Positions 42,041-49,127 of a stretch of DNA of 49,127 nt are shown in pieces. The translations under genes and the position numbers were made by a program. The notes beneath the pieces were generated by a model, which was given only the letters and a program-made list of their open reading frames with translations, ran no database searches and had not been told where the DNA came from. The first letter of the stretch is position 1. Each line of letters starts with the position of its first letter. This stretch comes from Aquihabitans sp. (lineage in GTDB: Bacteria; Actinomycetota; Acidimicrobiia; Acidimicrobiales; Iamiaceae), in the NCBI GenBank assembly GCA_025353965.1, contig JANXNS010000032.1:1-49127 (forward strand), written 5' to 3'.

Positions 42041-43084
42041 TTAGTTCTGCGAGTTGGTGGAGAAGAGCACGCCCTTGAGCGCGTCGAACTCCTCCAACGA
42101 TTGGCCCGAGCCGATGGCAACGCAATCGAGCGGGTTCTGGGCGATCACGATGGGCATGCCCGTCTCGTGCTGCAGCCGAGCATCTATCCCATGCAGCAGG
42201 GCGCCGCCACCGGCCAGCACAATGCCAGTCTCCATGATGTCTGCGGCCAGTTCCGGCGGGGTCTTGTCCAGGGTGACCTTGACGGCATCGACCACCGCAG
42301 AGACAGGCTCCTCAATGGCCTCGCGGATTTCTTCAGTGGTAGTGACGATCGTCTTGGGAAGCCCCGTCACCAAGTCCCGGCCCCGAATCTCTGCGTGGAG
42401 TTCTTCTTGCAGGGGCCACGCCGAGCCAAGGGCGATCTTGATTTCCTCGGCCGTGCGCTCGCCGAGGGCGAGGCTGTATTCCTTCTTGATGTACTGGATG
42501 ATTGCTTCGTCCAGTTCATCGCCGCCAACCCGGACGGACTGGCTGGCCACGATGCCGCCCAGCGAAATGACCGCAACCTCTGTGGTGCCACCGCCGATGT
42601 CGACGATCATGTTGCCGGTTGGTTCTTGGACCGGAAGGCCAGCGCCGATTGCCGCAGCCATGGGCTCTTCGATGATGTAGGCGGGCTTGCGAGCCCCGGC
42701 ATACTCGGCTGCTTCCTGCACGGCACGCTGCTCTACGCCCGTGATGCCCGATGGCACACAGATGACCATGCGGGGCTTGACCCAGCGACGCTGGTGCACC
42801 TTGTGAATGAAATAGCGGAGCATCTTTTCGCAGATCTCAAAGTCCGCAATCACGCCGTCCTTCAACGGGCGGATGGCCTGGATGTGCGCCGGGGTCCGCC
42901 CGATCATCCGCTTGGCCTCGAGTCCGACCGCGAGCGGCCGGCCGTCTTTGACGTTGATTGCCACTACCGACGGCTCGTTCAGGACGATGCCACGGCCCCG
43001 CACATACACCAGGGTATTGGCGGTCCCGAGGTCGACCGCCATGTCGCGGCCCATGATCGAAGAGAACACACTGTCAGAAGGCAT
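42041..43084 (-). CDS. mreB: Actin-like cell shape protein MreB
   Basis: MreB polymerises under the membrane and guides elongation. The 347-residue protein has [22 protein letters not shown] at the N-terminus (phosphate 1), the conserved [46 protein letters not shown] (phosphate 2), GGDELDEAI and [14 protein letters not shown] 43084 with GGAGGG upstream is chosen over a longer in-frame start. It leads the mre-mrd operon. The upstream 190 bases hold a weak promoter candidate (TTGTTG-18-TACTGT near 43180-43210). Confidence 0.97.
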   Translation of the reverse strand: MPSDSVFSSIMGRDMAVDLGTANTLVYVRGRGIVLNEPSVVAINVKDGRPLAVGLEAKRMIGRTPAHIQAIRPLKDGVIADFEICEKMLRYFIHKVHQRRWVKPRMVICVPSGITGVEQRAVQEAAEYAGARKPAYIIEEPMAAAIGAGLPVQEPTGNMIVDIGGGTTEVAVISLGGIVASQSVRVGGDELDEAIIQYIKKEYSLALGERTAEEIKIALGSAWPLQEELHAEIRGRDLVTGLPKTIVTTTEEIREAIEEPVSAVVDAVKVTLDKTPPELAADIMETGIVLAGGGALLHGIDARLQHETGMPIVIAQNPLDCVAIGSGQSLEEFDALKGVLFSTNSQN

Positions 43085-43276
43085 GGACCCTCCGCGGGCC
43101 GATCGTGGGCGGTCGTCGGAGCGTACGGGACATCGCCAGCACCAACAAGGCACTTTCGCTGCCGACTCCACCACGCACAGTAGCGGTTGTCATCGAATTG
43201 CAACAATTTGCCTAGCAGACACCGCTAAGCAGCTGGTGGATCCCCGCCCAGGACCTTGGCTTCGAGACTGGATTGG

Positions 43277-43690
43277 TCAGGCGCCAGGGAACCAGAGGGC
43301 GATTTCCCGCTCGGCAGACTCGGGGCCGTCGGAGCCATGCACCAGGTTTTCATTGGTGGTCGTGGCGAAATCGCCACGAATGGAGCCGGGGGCTGCGTCG
43401 GCCACCTGCGTCTTGCCGACGAGGATGCGGCCGAGCTCCCAGGTGTTGTCGGCCGGGCCTTCGACGATCATCGCCACCACTGGCGAACGGGTGAGGAACG
43501 TGACCAGTTCACCGAAGAACGGCTTGTCGGAATGCTCCTCGTAGTGAGCCTCCGCCAGTGCGACATCCGCGGTGCGCAGCTGAACCGCCGCCAAGGTGAG
43601 CCCCTTGCGCTCGATGCGAGCGATGACCTCGCCCACCAGGCCCCGCTCTACCGCGTCGGGCTTGCACATAATGAAGGTCCGGTTCGTCAT
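43277..43690 (-). CDS. ndk: Nucleoside-diphosphate kinase
   Basis: Ndk transfers phosphate between nucleoside triphosphates and diphosphates. The 137-residue protein has [19 protein letters not shown] at the start and the active-site [10 protein letters not shown] with H118. ATG 43690 gives the normal family length; TAAGTT 11 bases upstream (43701-43706) may be its -10. It follows map by 76 bases in the same direction. Confidence 0.97.
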   Translation of the reverse strand: MTNRTFIMCKPDAVERGLVGEVIARIERKGLTLAAVQLRTADVALAEAHYEEHSDKPFFGELVTFLTRSPVVAMIVEGPADNTWELGRILVGKTQVADAAPGSIRGDFATTTNENLVHGSDGPESAEREIALWFPGA

Positions 43691-43766
43691 AAGGCGCTCG
43701 AACTTAGCGACCAGCGCCTCTGACCGACGAACCGCCGGACGGCCACGGATCCACGGCGTGAGCGGC

Positions 43767-44753
43767 CTAACCCGGGATCGGAGCGCCATCCCCGGACCAG
43801 TGCCCGTCGGCTCGGAGCGTGAGAATGTCGCAGCCACCGTCGGTCACCAACAGGGTGTGCTCGAACTGCGCGGTGCGCTTGTTGTCGACGGTGGAGGCCG
43901 TCCAGTCGTCGTCCCACAACCGGTGGCGCCAGTCCCCCACCGTGATCATCGGCTCAATGGTGAAGACCATGCCCGGGACCAGTTTCTTGACCGCGCGAGG
44001 GTCGAAGTAGTGCGGGATAGCCAGATCCGTGTGGAAGGTCTCGCCAATGCCATGGCCGATAAACGAACGCACGACACCCAGGCCCGAGCCCTCGGCATGA
44101 TCTTGGATGGCTCGACCAATGACATTGATCGGCTGCCCCGGGCGGACCTGAGCAATGGCCAGCTCGAGACATTCACGAGTGACACGGACGAGCCGCTGGG
44201 ATTCCGGATCCACCGAGCCGACGAAGAAGGTGGCATTGGTGTCGCCGTTGACGCCCTCACGAAAGCAGGTGACATCGAGGTTGACGATGTCTCCATCGCG
44301 CAGCGCACGGCTATCGGGGATCCCGTGGCAAATGACCTCGTTGACCGACGTGCACAACGACTTCTTGTAGCCGTTGTAGTTGAGCGGGCTGGGGTAGGCA
44401 CCCGCATCCAAGGTGATCTGGTGGCAGAGCGCGTCCAGCTCATCGGTGGTTACGCCGGGCGCAACGGCCGCGCCGACCTGCGCCAGTACGTCTCCCGCTA
44501 AGCGACCCGTGCGCCGCATGCGGTCGATCACATCGGCCGACTTCACATCTGATTCTCCGCGATTACTCCCCTGCCCAGTAGCTGCCCATGGCGGCGAGGC
44601 GATGGAATCGGGCACGGGACGACGCGGGGTGAGGGTGCCGGCACCAACCCGATCGGTGGTGGGTTTGTGGCAGCGCTTAAACTTCAGGCCGCTCCCACAC
44701 CAACAGGGATCGTTGGGCTTCACCTTGGACAACGCGGTCAGGGGGGCGGTCAT
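43767..44753 (-). CDS. map: Methionine aminopeptidase with SEC-C zinc motif
   Basis: This 328-residue type I enzyme removes initiator methionine. The N-terminal SEC-C motif [14 protein letters not shown] (C17, C19, C28, H29) probably binds zinc and the ribosome or other partners. A 40-residue linker leads to the pita-bread fold with metal ligands D160, D171, H234, E267 and E298. This is the MetAP type 1c layout known in actinobacteria. The start overlaps the folC stop by ATGA, so folC-map are co-translated. Confidence 0.95.
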   Translation of the reverse strand: MTAPLTALSKVKPNDPCWCGSGLKFKRCHKPTTDRVGAGTLTPRRPVPDSIASPPWAATGQGSNRGESDVKSADVIDRMRRTGRLAGDVLAQVGAAVAPGVTTDELDALCHQITLDAGAYPSPLNYNGYKKSLCTSVNEVICHGIPDSRALRDGDIVNLDVTCFREGVNGDTNATFFVGSVDPESQRLVRVTRECLELAIAQVRPGQPINVIGRAIQDHAEGSGLGVVRSFIGHGIGETFHTDLAIPHYFDPRAVKKLVPGMVFTIEPMITVGDWRHRLWDDDWTASTVDNKRTAQFEHTLLVTDGGCDILTLRADGHWSGDGAPIPG

Positions 44754-46048
44754 GCGTCTACCTCGGTTCGAATCAGGGTGCGGGCCGGGCCGACCACATA
44801 CAGCGATCCCGTGATGAGGACGAGATCGTCCGGGCTGGCCAAGCCCAACGCCCGATGGACGGCTTGGTCAACCGATGAGATGGCCTCGGCCACGATGCCC
44901 AGCCCGTCGGCAGCAGCGGCCACGACCGGAGCAGGTATGGCCCGTGGCGAGTCTGGTGTGCAGGCAATGAGGAAGCCAGCATCGGCCGCTCCGATGGCCT
45001 CAAGCATCTCGCGAGGATCCCGCCCGTTGAGAAAACCAGCGACCACGATGACCGTGCCAGCGAGCGTGAACTCTTCTCGCAACGTGATGGCGCAGGCTCG
45101 TGCGCCATCGAGGTTGTGGGCTGCGTCCAACACCACGGTGGGCTCGCGGCTCACGATCTCGAAGCGGCCGGGCACCCGCACCTTGGCGAAGGCTTCCTCC
45201 ACCACCTCGTCGTCGAGGCGGCGGGTAAAGAATGCCTCCACCGCGGCTAGGGCCACTGCGGCATTGTCTGCCTGGTACTCACCATGGAGCGGGAGGAACA
45301 CATCTTCGATGGTGCCCGACGGCGTCCGAAGCGAAATGGTGCGGCCACCGAGCGCCAGCAACGACTGGTCGCAATCGAACTGCTCGCCACGCCACCAGAT
45401 GGCCTCGGCCTCGTTCTCGGACAGGATCTGACGCAAGGCGGGATTCGTCTCACCGCATACAAACGTGCAGCCGGGCTTCACGATGCCCACCTTCTCTGAC
45501 GCAATTGCTTCCCGCCAGTTCCCCACCCCATCGGTGTGGTCGCGGCCCACGTTGGTGAGCACGGCCACCGTTGCCTCGGCCACGTTGGTGGCATCGAAGC
45601 GGCCGAGCATGCCGACCTCGACGACGGCAACGTCTACCGCGATATCGGCGAACCAGTTGAAAGCCGCCGCAGTCAAGATCTCGAAGTAGCTGGGCGTGAT
45701 GCCTGCCACCTCCTCCGCCGAGGCGACCGTGCCAATGGTGAGGCCCAAGTCCTCGTCGCTGATCGGCTCGCCGTTCCAGGAGATCCGCTCGTTGATCATC
45801 TCGAGATGCGGGCTGGTGTACGTGCCGACAGAGAGCCCTGATGCCTCCAGTAACTCGGTGACCATCCGGGCGACCGAACCCTTGCCATTGGTACCGGTGA
45901 TGTGGATCACGGGGTACGCCCGCTGGGGGTCCCCGAGAACGCCAACGAGCCGGCTCATTGGCGCGAGCGACAGCCCCTCGGTCTTCCCGCCGGTGGCCTC
46001 AAGGTTGATGTGTTGGTTGAGATAGCGAAGCGCAGCGGAAAGGATCAC
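44750..46048 (-). CDS. folC: Folylpolyglutamate/dihydrofolate synthase
   Basis: This Mur-ligase family enzyme adds glutamate to dihydropteroate or folates using ATP. The 432-residue protein has the P-loop HITGTNGKGSVARMV at 49-63, TSPHLEMINERI, VEVGMLGRFDATN, NVGRDHTDGVG and LDAAHNLDGA. Start is GTG 46048, with TAGCGT 9 bases upstream. It leads the folC-map-ndk group. Confidence 0.95.
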   Translation of the reverse strand: MILSAALRYLNQHINLEATGGKTEGLSLAPMSRLVGVLGDPQRAYPVIHITGTNGKGSVARMVTELLEASGLSVGTYTSPHLEMINERISWNGEPISDEDLGLTIGTVASAEEVAGITPSYFEILTAAAFNWFADIAVDVAVVEVGMLGRFDATNVAEATVAVLTNVGRDHTDGVGNWREAIASEKVGIVKPGCTFVCGETNPALRQILSENEAEAIWWRGEQFDCDQSLLALGGRTISLRTPSGTIEDVFLPLHGEYQADNAAVALAAVEAFFTRRLDDEVVEEAFAKVRVPGRFEIVSREPTVVLDAAHNLDGARACAITLREEFTLAGTVIVVAGFLNGRDPREMLEAIGAADAGFLIACTPDSPRAIPAPVVAAAADGLGIVAEAISSVDQAVHRALGLASPDDLVLITGSLYVVGPARTLIRTEVDA

Positions 46049-46057
46049 GGTGATCCC

Positions 46058-46063
46058 ACGCTA
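46058..46063 (-). promoter_or_regulatory. -10 element TAGCGT of folC
   Basis: CCGGTAGCGTGGGAT precedes GTG 46048 with 9 bases between the -10 and the start; its first 13 bases match the obgE promoter exactly. Confidence 0.55.
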
Positions 46064-46094
46064 CCGGCGGGTTGGTCCGAGCAGAGAGCCGCAG

Positions 46095-46547
46095 TCAGGC
46101 GGCCATTGACGTGGCCCGGGCACGAGCGGCGTCGACCGCGGACTCGAACGTGGGCCATGCCGCCTCAGCGGCCCGCTCGGCTGCGGCCACGATGGTCGGG
46201 ACGAACGCGGTGGCCATGAGGTGCGAGGCATCCTGGATCTGGTCAGCGACGGCGTCGTAAGCGGACTCCAGCACTGGCCGAGCCTCATGGGCGAAACGAC
46301 GGCCCCGAGCGAGGCCCTCGTCGGTCAACTCGATCGCTAGTACCCGAGCCCGGCTCCGCGCCCGCCGATCCAGCACGAACCCAACGGCGGTGCCGGCCAG
46401 AACTCCCTCGACTACGCCCTTGGCCACCGAAGGCAGCGCCGGAGGCTTGGCACCCGAGGTCGCATTCGCTTGGCGAGAGGCTTGGAGACGAGCGATCCCG
46501 GCGCCGACCGCACCACCGATAAGAGCACCCTTCACGAGTGAGTTCAT
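46095..46547 (-). CDS. Small Gly/Ala-rich unknown protein
   Basis: I cannot assign this 150-residue protein. It has two hydrophobic Gly-rich segments (KGALIGGAVGAGIARL and GVLAGTAVGFVLDRRARSR) that resemble glycine-zipper or membrane helices, and then a helical Ala/Glu-rich region to the end. A GGAGGA site precedes the ATG. The gene lies between clpX and folC on the same strand with its own -10 candidate, so it may be independent of both. A membrane-associated role is plausible. Confidence 0.7.
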   Translation of the reverse strand: MNSLVKGALIGGAVGAGIARLQASRQANATSGAKPPALPSVAKGVVEGVLAGTAVGFVLDRRARSRARVLAIELTDEGLARGRRFAHEARPVLESAYDAVADQIQDASHLMATAFVPTIVAAAERAAEAAWPTFESAVDAARARATSMAA

Positions 46548-46580
46548 GGTTTCCTCCGAAACTCAAGTCCGACGAGACGC

Positions 46581-46586
46581 ACCCTA
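46581..46586 (-). promoter_or_regulatory. -10 element TAGGGT before the small Gly/Ala-rich gene
   Basis: CTCGGTAGGGT on the minus strand lies 33 bases before ATG 46547, which here has a ribosome site, so this transcript has a normal leader. Confidence 0.45.
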
Positions 46587-46695
46587 CCGAGACCCAGACG
46601 AATTGGCCCCGGCGGTTCCGCTCAGCAGCCGTCGGGCAGGCTCACGTCGAACTGATGCTGGAGCAACCCAAGGTCTTGGGTGTCCATCATGGCGA

Positions 46696-47973
46696 TTAGC
46701 TGGCAGCGCGGCGGGGGCGGGCTGCCCGAGGGGTGCTCGCTCGAGGCACCAGCGTGGGGTTGACTTTTTCCAACACGACGTCGGCGTCGATGACGCACTT
46801 CTCGACGTCGGTTCGGCTCGGGAGGTCGTACATCACGTTGAGGAGCACTTCCTCCAGGATGGCCCGCAACCCGCGTGCGCCGGTTTGACGCAGGATTGCC
46901 TGAGCGGCAATGGCCTGCAGTGCATCATCGGTGAACTCGAGCTCCACGTTTTCCAGCTCAAAGAACTTCTGGTACTGCTTGACCAAAGCATTGCGGGGCT
47001 CAACCAGGATTTTGACGAGCGCATCTTGATCAAGTTGGTCCACGACACCAATCACCGGCAGGCGGCCAATGAACTCCGGGATCAGCCCGAACTTGTGCAG
47101 ATCCTCCGGCATGAGTTTGCCGAGCAAATTGCCGAGGTCCTTGTCCTCCACCCGGCGGATATCAGCTCCGAACCCCACGCCCTTGGCCCCGGCTCGCCGC
47201 TCGATGATTTTCTCGATCCCGGCGAACGCCCCACCACAGATGAACAAAATGTTGGTGGTGTCTATCTGGATGAACTCTTGATGCGGGTGCTTACGGCCGC
47301 CCTGGGGCGGGACCGAAGCAGTGGTGCCCTCGAGAATTTTCAGCAGGGCCTGCTGAACGCCTTCTCCCGAGACGTCCCGGGTGATCGAGGGGTTCTCCGC
47401 CTTGCGGGCCACCTTGTCGATCTCATCGATGTAGATGATCCCGGTCTCCGCCTTCTTGACGTCGTAATCCGCGGCCTGAATGAGCTTGAGGAGGATGTTC
47501 TCCACATCTTCGCCCACGTAGCCAGCCTCGGTGAGCGCCGTTGCGTCGGCAATGGCAAACGGCACGTTCAGCATGCGGGCCAGTGTCTGAGCGAGGAACG
47601 TCTTGCCACAGCCGGTGGGGCCAATCAGCAAGATGTTGGACTTGGACAGCTCAACATCGTCATGGCTAGCGGCTGCGCCGATTTGGACACGCTTGTAGTG
47701 GTTGTAGACCGCAACAGCCAGGATCCGCTTGGCGAGGTCCTGGCCAACAATGAAGTCGTTCAGGAAGTCGAAGATCTCACGCGGCTTGGGCAGTTCGTCG
47801 AACTGCAACTCGGAGGTCTCGGAAAGCTCCTCCTCGATGATCTCGTTGCAGAGATCAATGCACTCGTCGCAGATGTAGACCCCTGGGCCTGCGATGAGCT
47901 TCTTGACCTGCTTCTGCGACTTGCCGCAGAACGAGCACTTCAGCAGTTCCCCACCGTCTCCGAACTTGGCCAC
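46696..47973 (-). CDS. clpX: ATP-dependent Clp protease ATPase subunit ClpX
   Basis: ClpX unfolds substrates and feeds them to ClpP. The 425-residue protein has the N-terminal zinc domain with C13, C16, C35 and C38, Walker A GPTGCGKT at 118-125, Walker [10 protein letters not shown], the GYVG pore loop and the ClpP-docking loop as VGFGADI. Start is GTG 47973 with AAGGGGAACGA upstream, 23 bases after clpP. The C-terminal Arg/Ala-rich tail is unusual but short. Confidence 0.97.
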   Translation of the reverse strand: MAKFGDGGELLKCSFCGKSQKQVKKLIAGPGVYICDECIDLCNEIIEEELSETSELQFDELPKPREIFDFLNDFIVGQDLAKRILAVAVYNHYKRVQIGAAASHDDVELSKSNILLIGPTGCGKTFLAQTLARMLNVPFAIADATALTEAGYVGEDVENILLKLIQAADYDVKKAETGIIYIDEIDKVARKAENPSITRDVSGEGVQQALLKILEGTTASVPPQGGRKHPHQEFIQIDTTNILFICGGAFAGIEKIIERRAGAKGVGFGADIRRVEDKDLGNLLGKLMPEDLHKFGLIPEFIGRLPVIGVVDQLDQDALVKILVEPRNALVKQYQKFFELENVELEFTDDALQAIAAQAILRQTGARGLRAILEEVLLNVMYDLPSRTDVEKCVIDADVVLEKVNPTLVPRASTPRAARPRRAAS

Positions 47974-47996
47974 GGTCTCGTTCCCCTTGCGATCAG

Positions 47997-48638
47997 TCAG
48001 GTGGCGGCCGTGATCGGGCCGCTCTGGTCGGCGAACTCCCGAGTGGAGATCACCTCGTCGATGATGCCGTACGCCAGCGCCTCAGTGGCGGACAGGACGA
48101 AATCTCGATCCGTGTCCTTGGCGATTTTCTCCTGCGGCTGGCCCGTGTGCTCCGAGAGGATCCCCTCGAGAAGCTCGCGCATGCGCAGAATTTCCTTGGC
48201 TTGAATTTCGATGTCGGTGGCTTGACCACCGCCGCTGGCGTAGGGCTGATGCAGCAAAACCCGCGAGTGAGGGAGCGCTAGGCGCTTGCCCTTGGTGCCG
48301 GCGGCGAGCAGCACTGCGGCCGCAGAAGCGGCCTGGCCGAAACAGATCGTGGTGATCTCGGGCTTGATGTATTGCATGGTGTCGTAGATGGCAAACAGCG
48401 CCGTGATGTCTCCACCGGGGCTGTTGATGTAGATGTTGATGTCCTTGTCCGGGTTTTCCGACTCAAGGTGCAACAACTGGGCGCACACCAGGTTGGCGAT
48501 CGTGTCATCGATCGGAGTGCCAAGGAAAATGATGTGTTCCTTGAGCAGGCGCGAGTACAGGTCAAACGCCCGCTCGCCGCGGTTGGTCTGCTCGACCACC
48601 GTGGGCACCAGGTAGTTGTAAGCGGGCTGGATGGTCAT
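47997..48638 (-). CDS. clpP: ATP-dependent Clp protease proteolytic subunit ClpP
   Basis: The 213-residue peptidase has the Ser-His-Asp triad S105 (FGQAASAAA), H130 (SRVLLHQP) and D179 (DRDF). The YINSPGGDI strand forms the substrate groove. Its ATG overlaps the trigger factor stop (ATGA) and clpX follows, the widespread tig-clpP-clpX order. Actinobacteria often have two clpP genes; only one is in this window. Confidence 0.97.
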   Translation of the reverse strand: MTIQPAYNYLVPTVVEQTNRGERAFDLYSRLLKEHIIFLGTPIDDTIANLVCAQLLHLESENPDKDINIYINSPGGDITALFAIYDTMQYIKPEITTICFGQAASAAAVLLAAGTKGKRLALPHSRVLLHQPYASGGGQATDIEIQAKEILRMRELLEGILSEHTGQPQEKIAKDTDRDFVLSATEALAYGIIDEVISTREFADQSGPITAAT

Positions 48639-49127
48639 TCGTCGTCCTCCGTGGGGGCCTCTTCGGCGGAATCTTCGCCAGCACCGATGCTCGGTTCGGG
48701 CTCCACCTCAAGGCTGGCACGATCGATCGTCTTGCCCCCCTCATCGACCAGTTCGACCTGTTCGATGAGCCATTCGAGGGCCTTGCGCTTGCGCAGGTCG
48801 GAGCGTACCGCCGGGACCTGACCGTTGCGTTCGAGTTGTTTGCGAACCTGAGCGATCTTCTGCCCAACGCGCTCGGCAACCGAGGCGTACTCAGCCTCGA
48901 GGTCCTCTTCGGAAATATCGATGGCCTCGGCCTCGACCACCGCACGCAGAGCGAGGTCAATCCGGACGCCCTGGGTTGCGGTCTCGCGCAGCTCGGCGAT
49001 GAACTCGCCTTGGTCCTGGCCGGTGGTGGCCAGGTATTGGTCGACACCCATGCCCTGAGCCTGAAGCCGCATGGCCAGGTCTTCAAGGCGCTGCTGCATA
49101 TCGCTGTTGACCAAGGCCTCTGGGATT
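48635..49127 (-). CDS. tig: Trigger factor, C-terminal part (cut by window edge)
   Basis: The 164 residues seen, ending at 48635, match the C-terminal chaperone domain of trigger factor: [17 protein letters not shown], then the helical arms [17 protein letters not shown] and [18 protein letters not shown] (split), then an acidic tail. The ribosome-binding and PPIase domains lie beyond the right edge. Trigger factor binds nascent chains at the ribosome exit. It is coupled to clpP. Confidence 0.93.
   Translation of the reverse strand, partial: IPEALVNSDMQQRLEDLAMRLQAQGMGVDQYLATTGQDQGEFIAELRETATQGVRIDLALRAVVEAEAIDISEEDLEAEYASVAERVGQKIAQVRKQLERNGQVPAVRSDLRKRKALEWLIEQVELVDEGGKTIDRASLEVEPEPSIGAGEDSAEEAPTEDDE

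Noticed and set aside
46666-46681. ACCCAA/TTGGGT hairpin after clpX
   Set aside because: Only 6 bp with no T tract, too weak to call a terminator.
46622-46690. 22-codon minus-strand frame between clpX and the small Gly/Ala-rich gene
   Set aside because: No ribosome site or -10 element and no recognisable sequence; probably chance.
1-49127. CRISPR arrays, insertion-sequence ends and rRNA genes
   Set aside because: None seen: no regularly spaced repeats, transposase genes or rRNA segments are apparent by reading.

Overview
The window is high-GC DNA with an actinobacterial gene order. It carries a mre/mrd cell-wall operon, an rne-rplU-rpmA-obgE-proB-proA-nadD-rsfS neighbourhood and a tig-clpP-clpX chain. 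It also has a class II DAHP synthase and a SEC-C type methionine aminopeptidase. The presence of mreBCD in a high-GC, RNase E-containing genome suggests a deep-branching actinobacterium such as Acidimicrobiia. That assignment is inference; no marker in the window proves it.

Layout. (1) Positions 1 to about 2823 are the end of an integrated element: a hairpin, a small unknown protein, an ImmA/IrrE metalloprotease and a large serine integrase whose last codons run antisense through tRNA-Ala(GGC). (2) 2949-5396 is the minus-strand nadD, degenerate LCP protein and rsfS operon. (3) 5581-11671 is a plus-strand series: a sigma factor, aroG, ferredoxin sulfite reductase, APS reductase and a serine hydrolase. 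(4) 11687-15947 holds an acyl-CoA synthetase divergent from a PaaX-like regulator, which overlaps a GH15 glucoamylase/trehalase gene. (5) 15963-18409 is a MoxR ATPase and CoxE-type VWA pair behind a palindromic operator candidate. (6) 18462-29312 has proA and proB separated by an 8.5-kb plus-strand block: GNAT, TerB-like/AAA ATPase, membrane-anchored binding-protein-like protein, binding-protein/VWA lipoprotein, membrane coiled-coil protein, MurJ and PspA. (7) 29380-37287 holds obgE, a dGTPase-like gene, rpmA, rplU, rne, a DUF2344 protein and a radical SAM protein. (8) 37343-43084 is mreB-mreC-mreD-mrdA-rodA. (9) 43277-49127 is ndk, map, folC, a small unknown gene, clpX, clpP and the 3' end of tig.

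How the genes work together. Most of the window is housekeeping: protein quality control, rod-shape wall synthesis, ribosome assembly, NAD, proline and sulfur-amino-acid supply. The least explained part is the proA/proB interruption. It joins a lipid II flippase, a PspA membrane-stress protein, two binding-protein-like exported proteins (one with a VWA domain) and a cytosolic AAA ATPase, which looks like an envelope-maintenance module of unknown mechanism. Many genes start 6 to 10 bases after a CGGTAnnnT-like -10 element, so leaderless transcription appears common.
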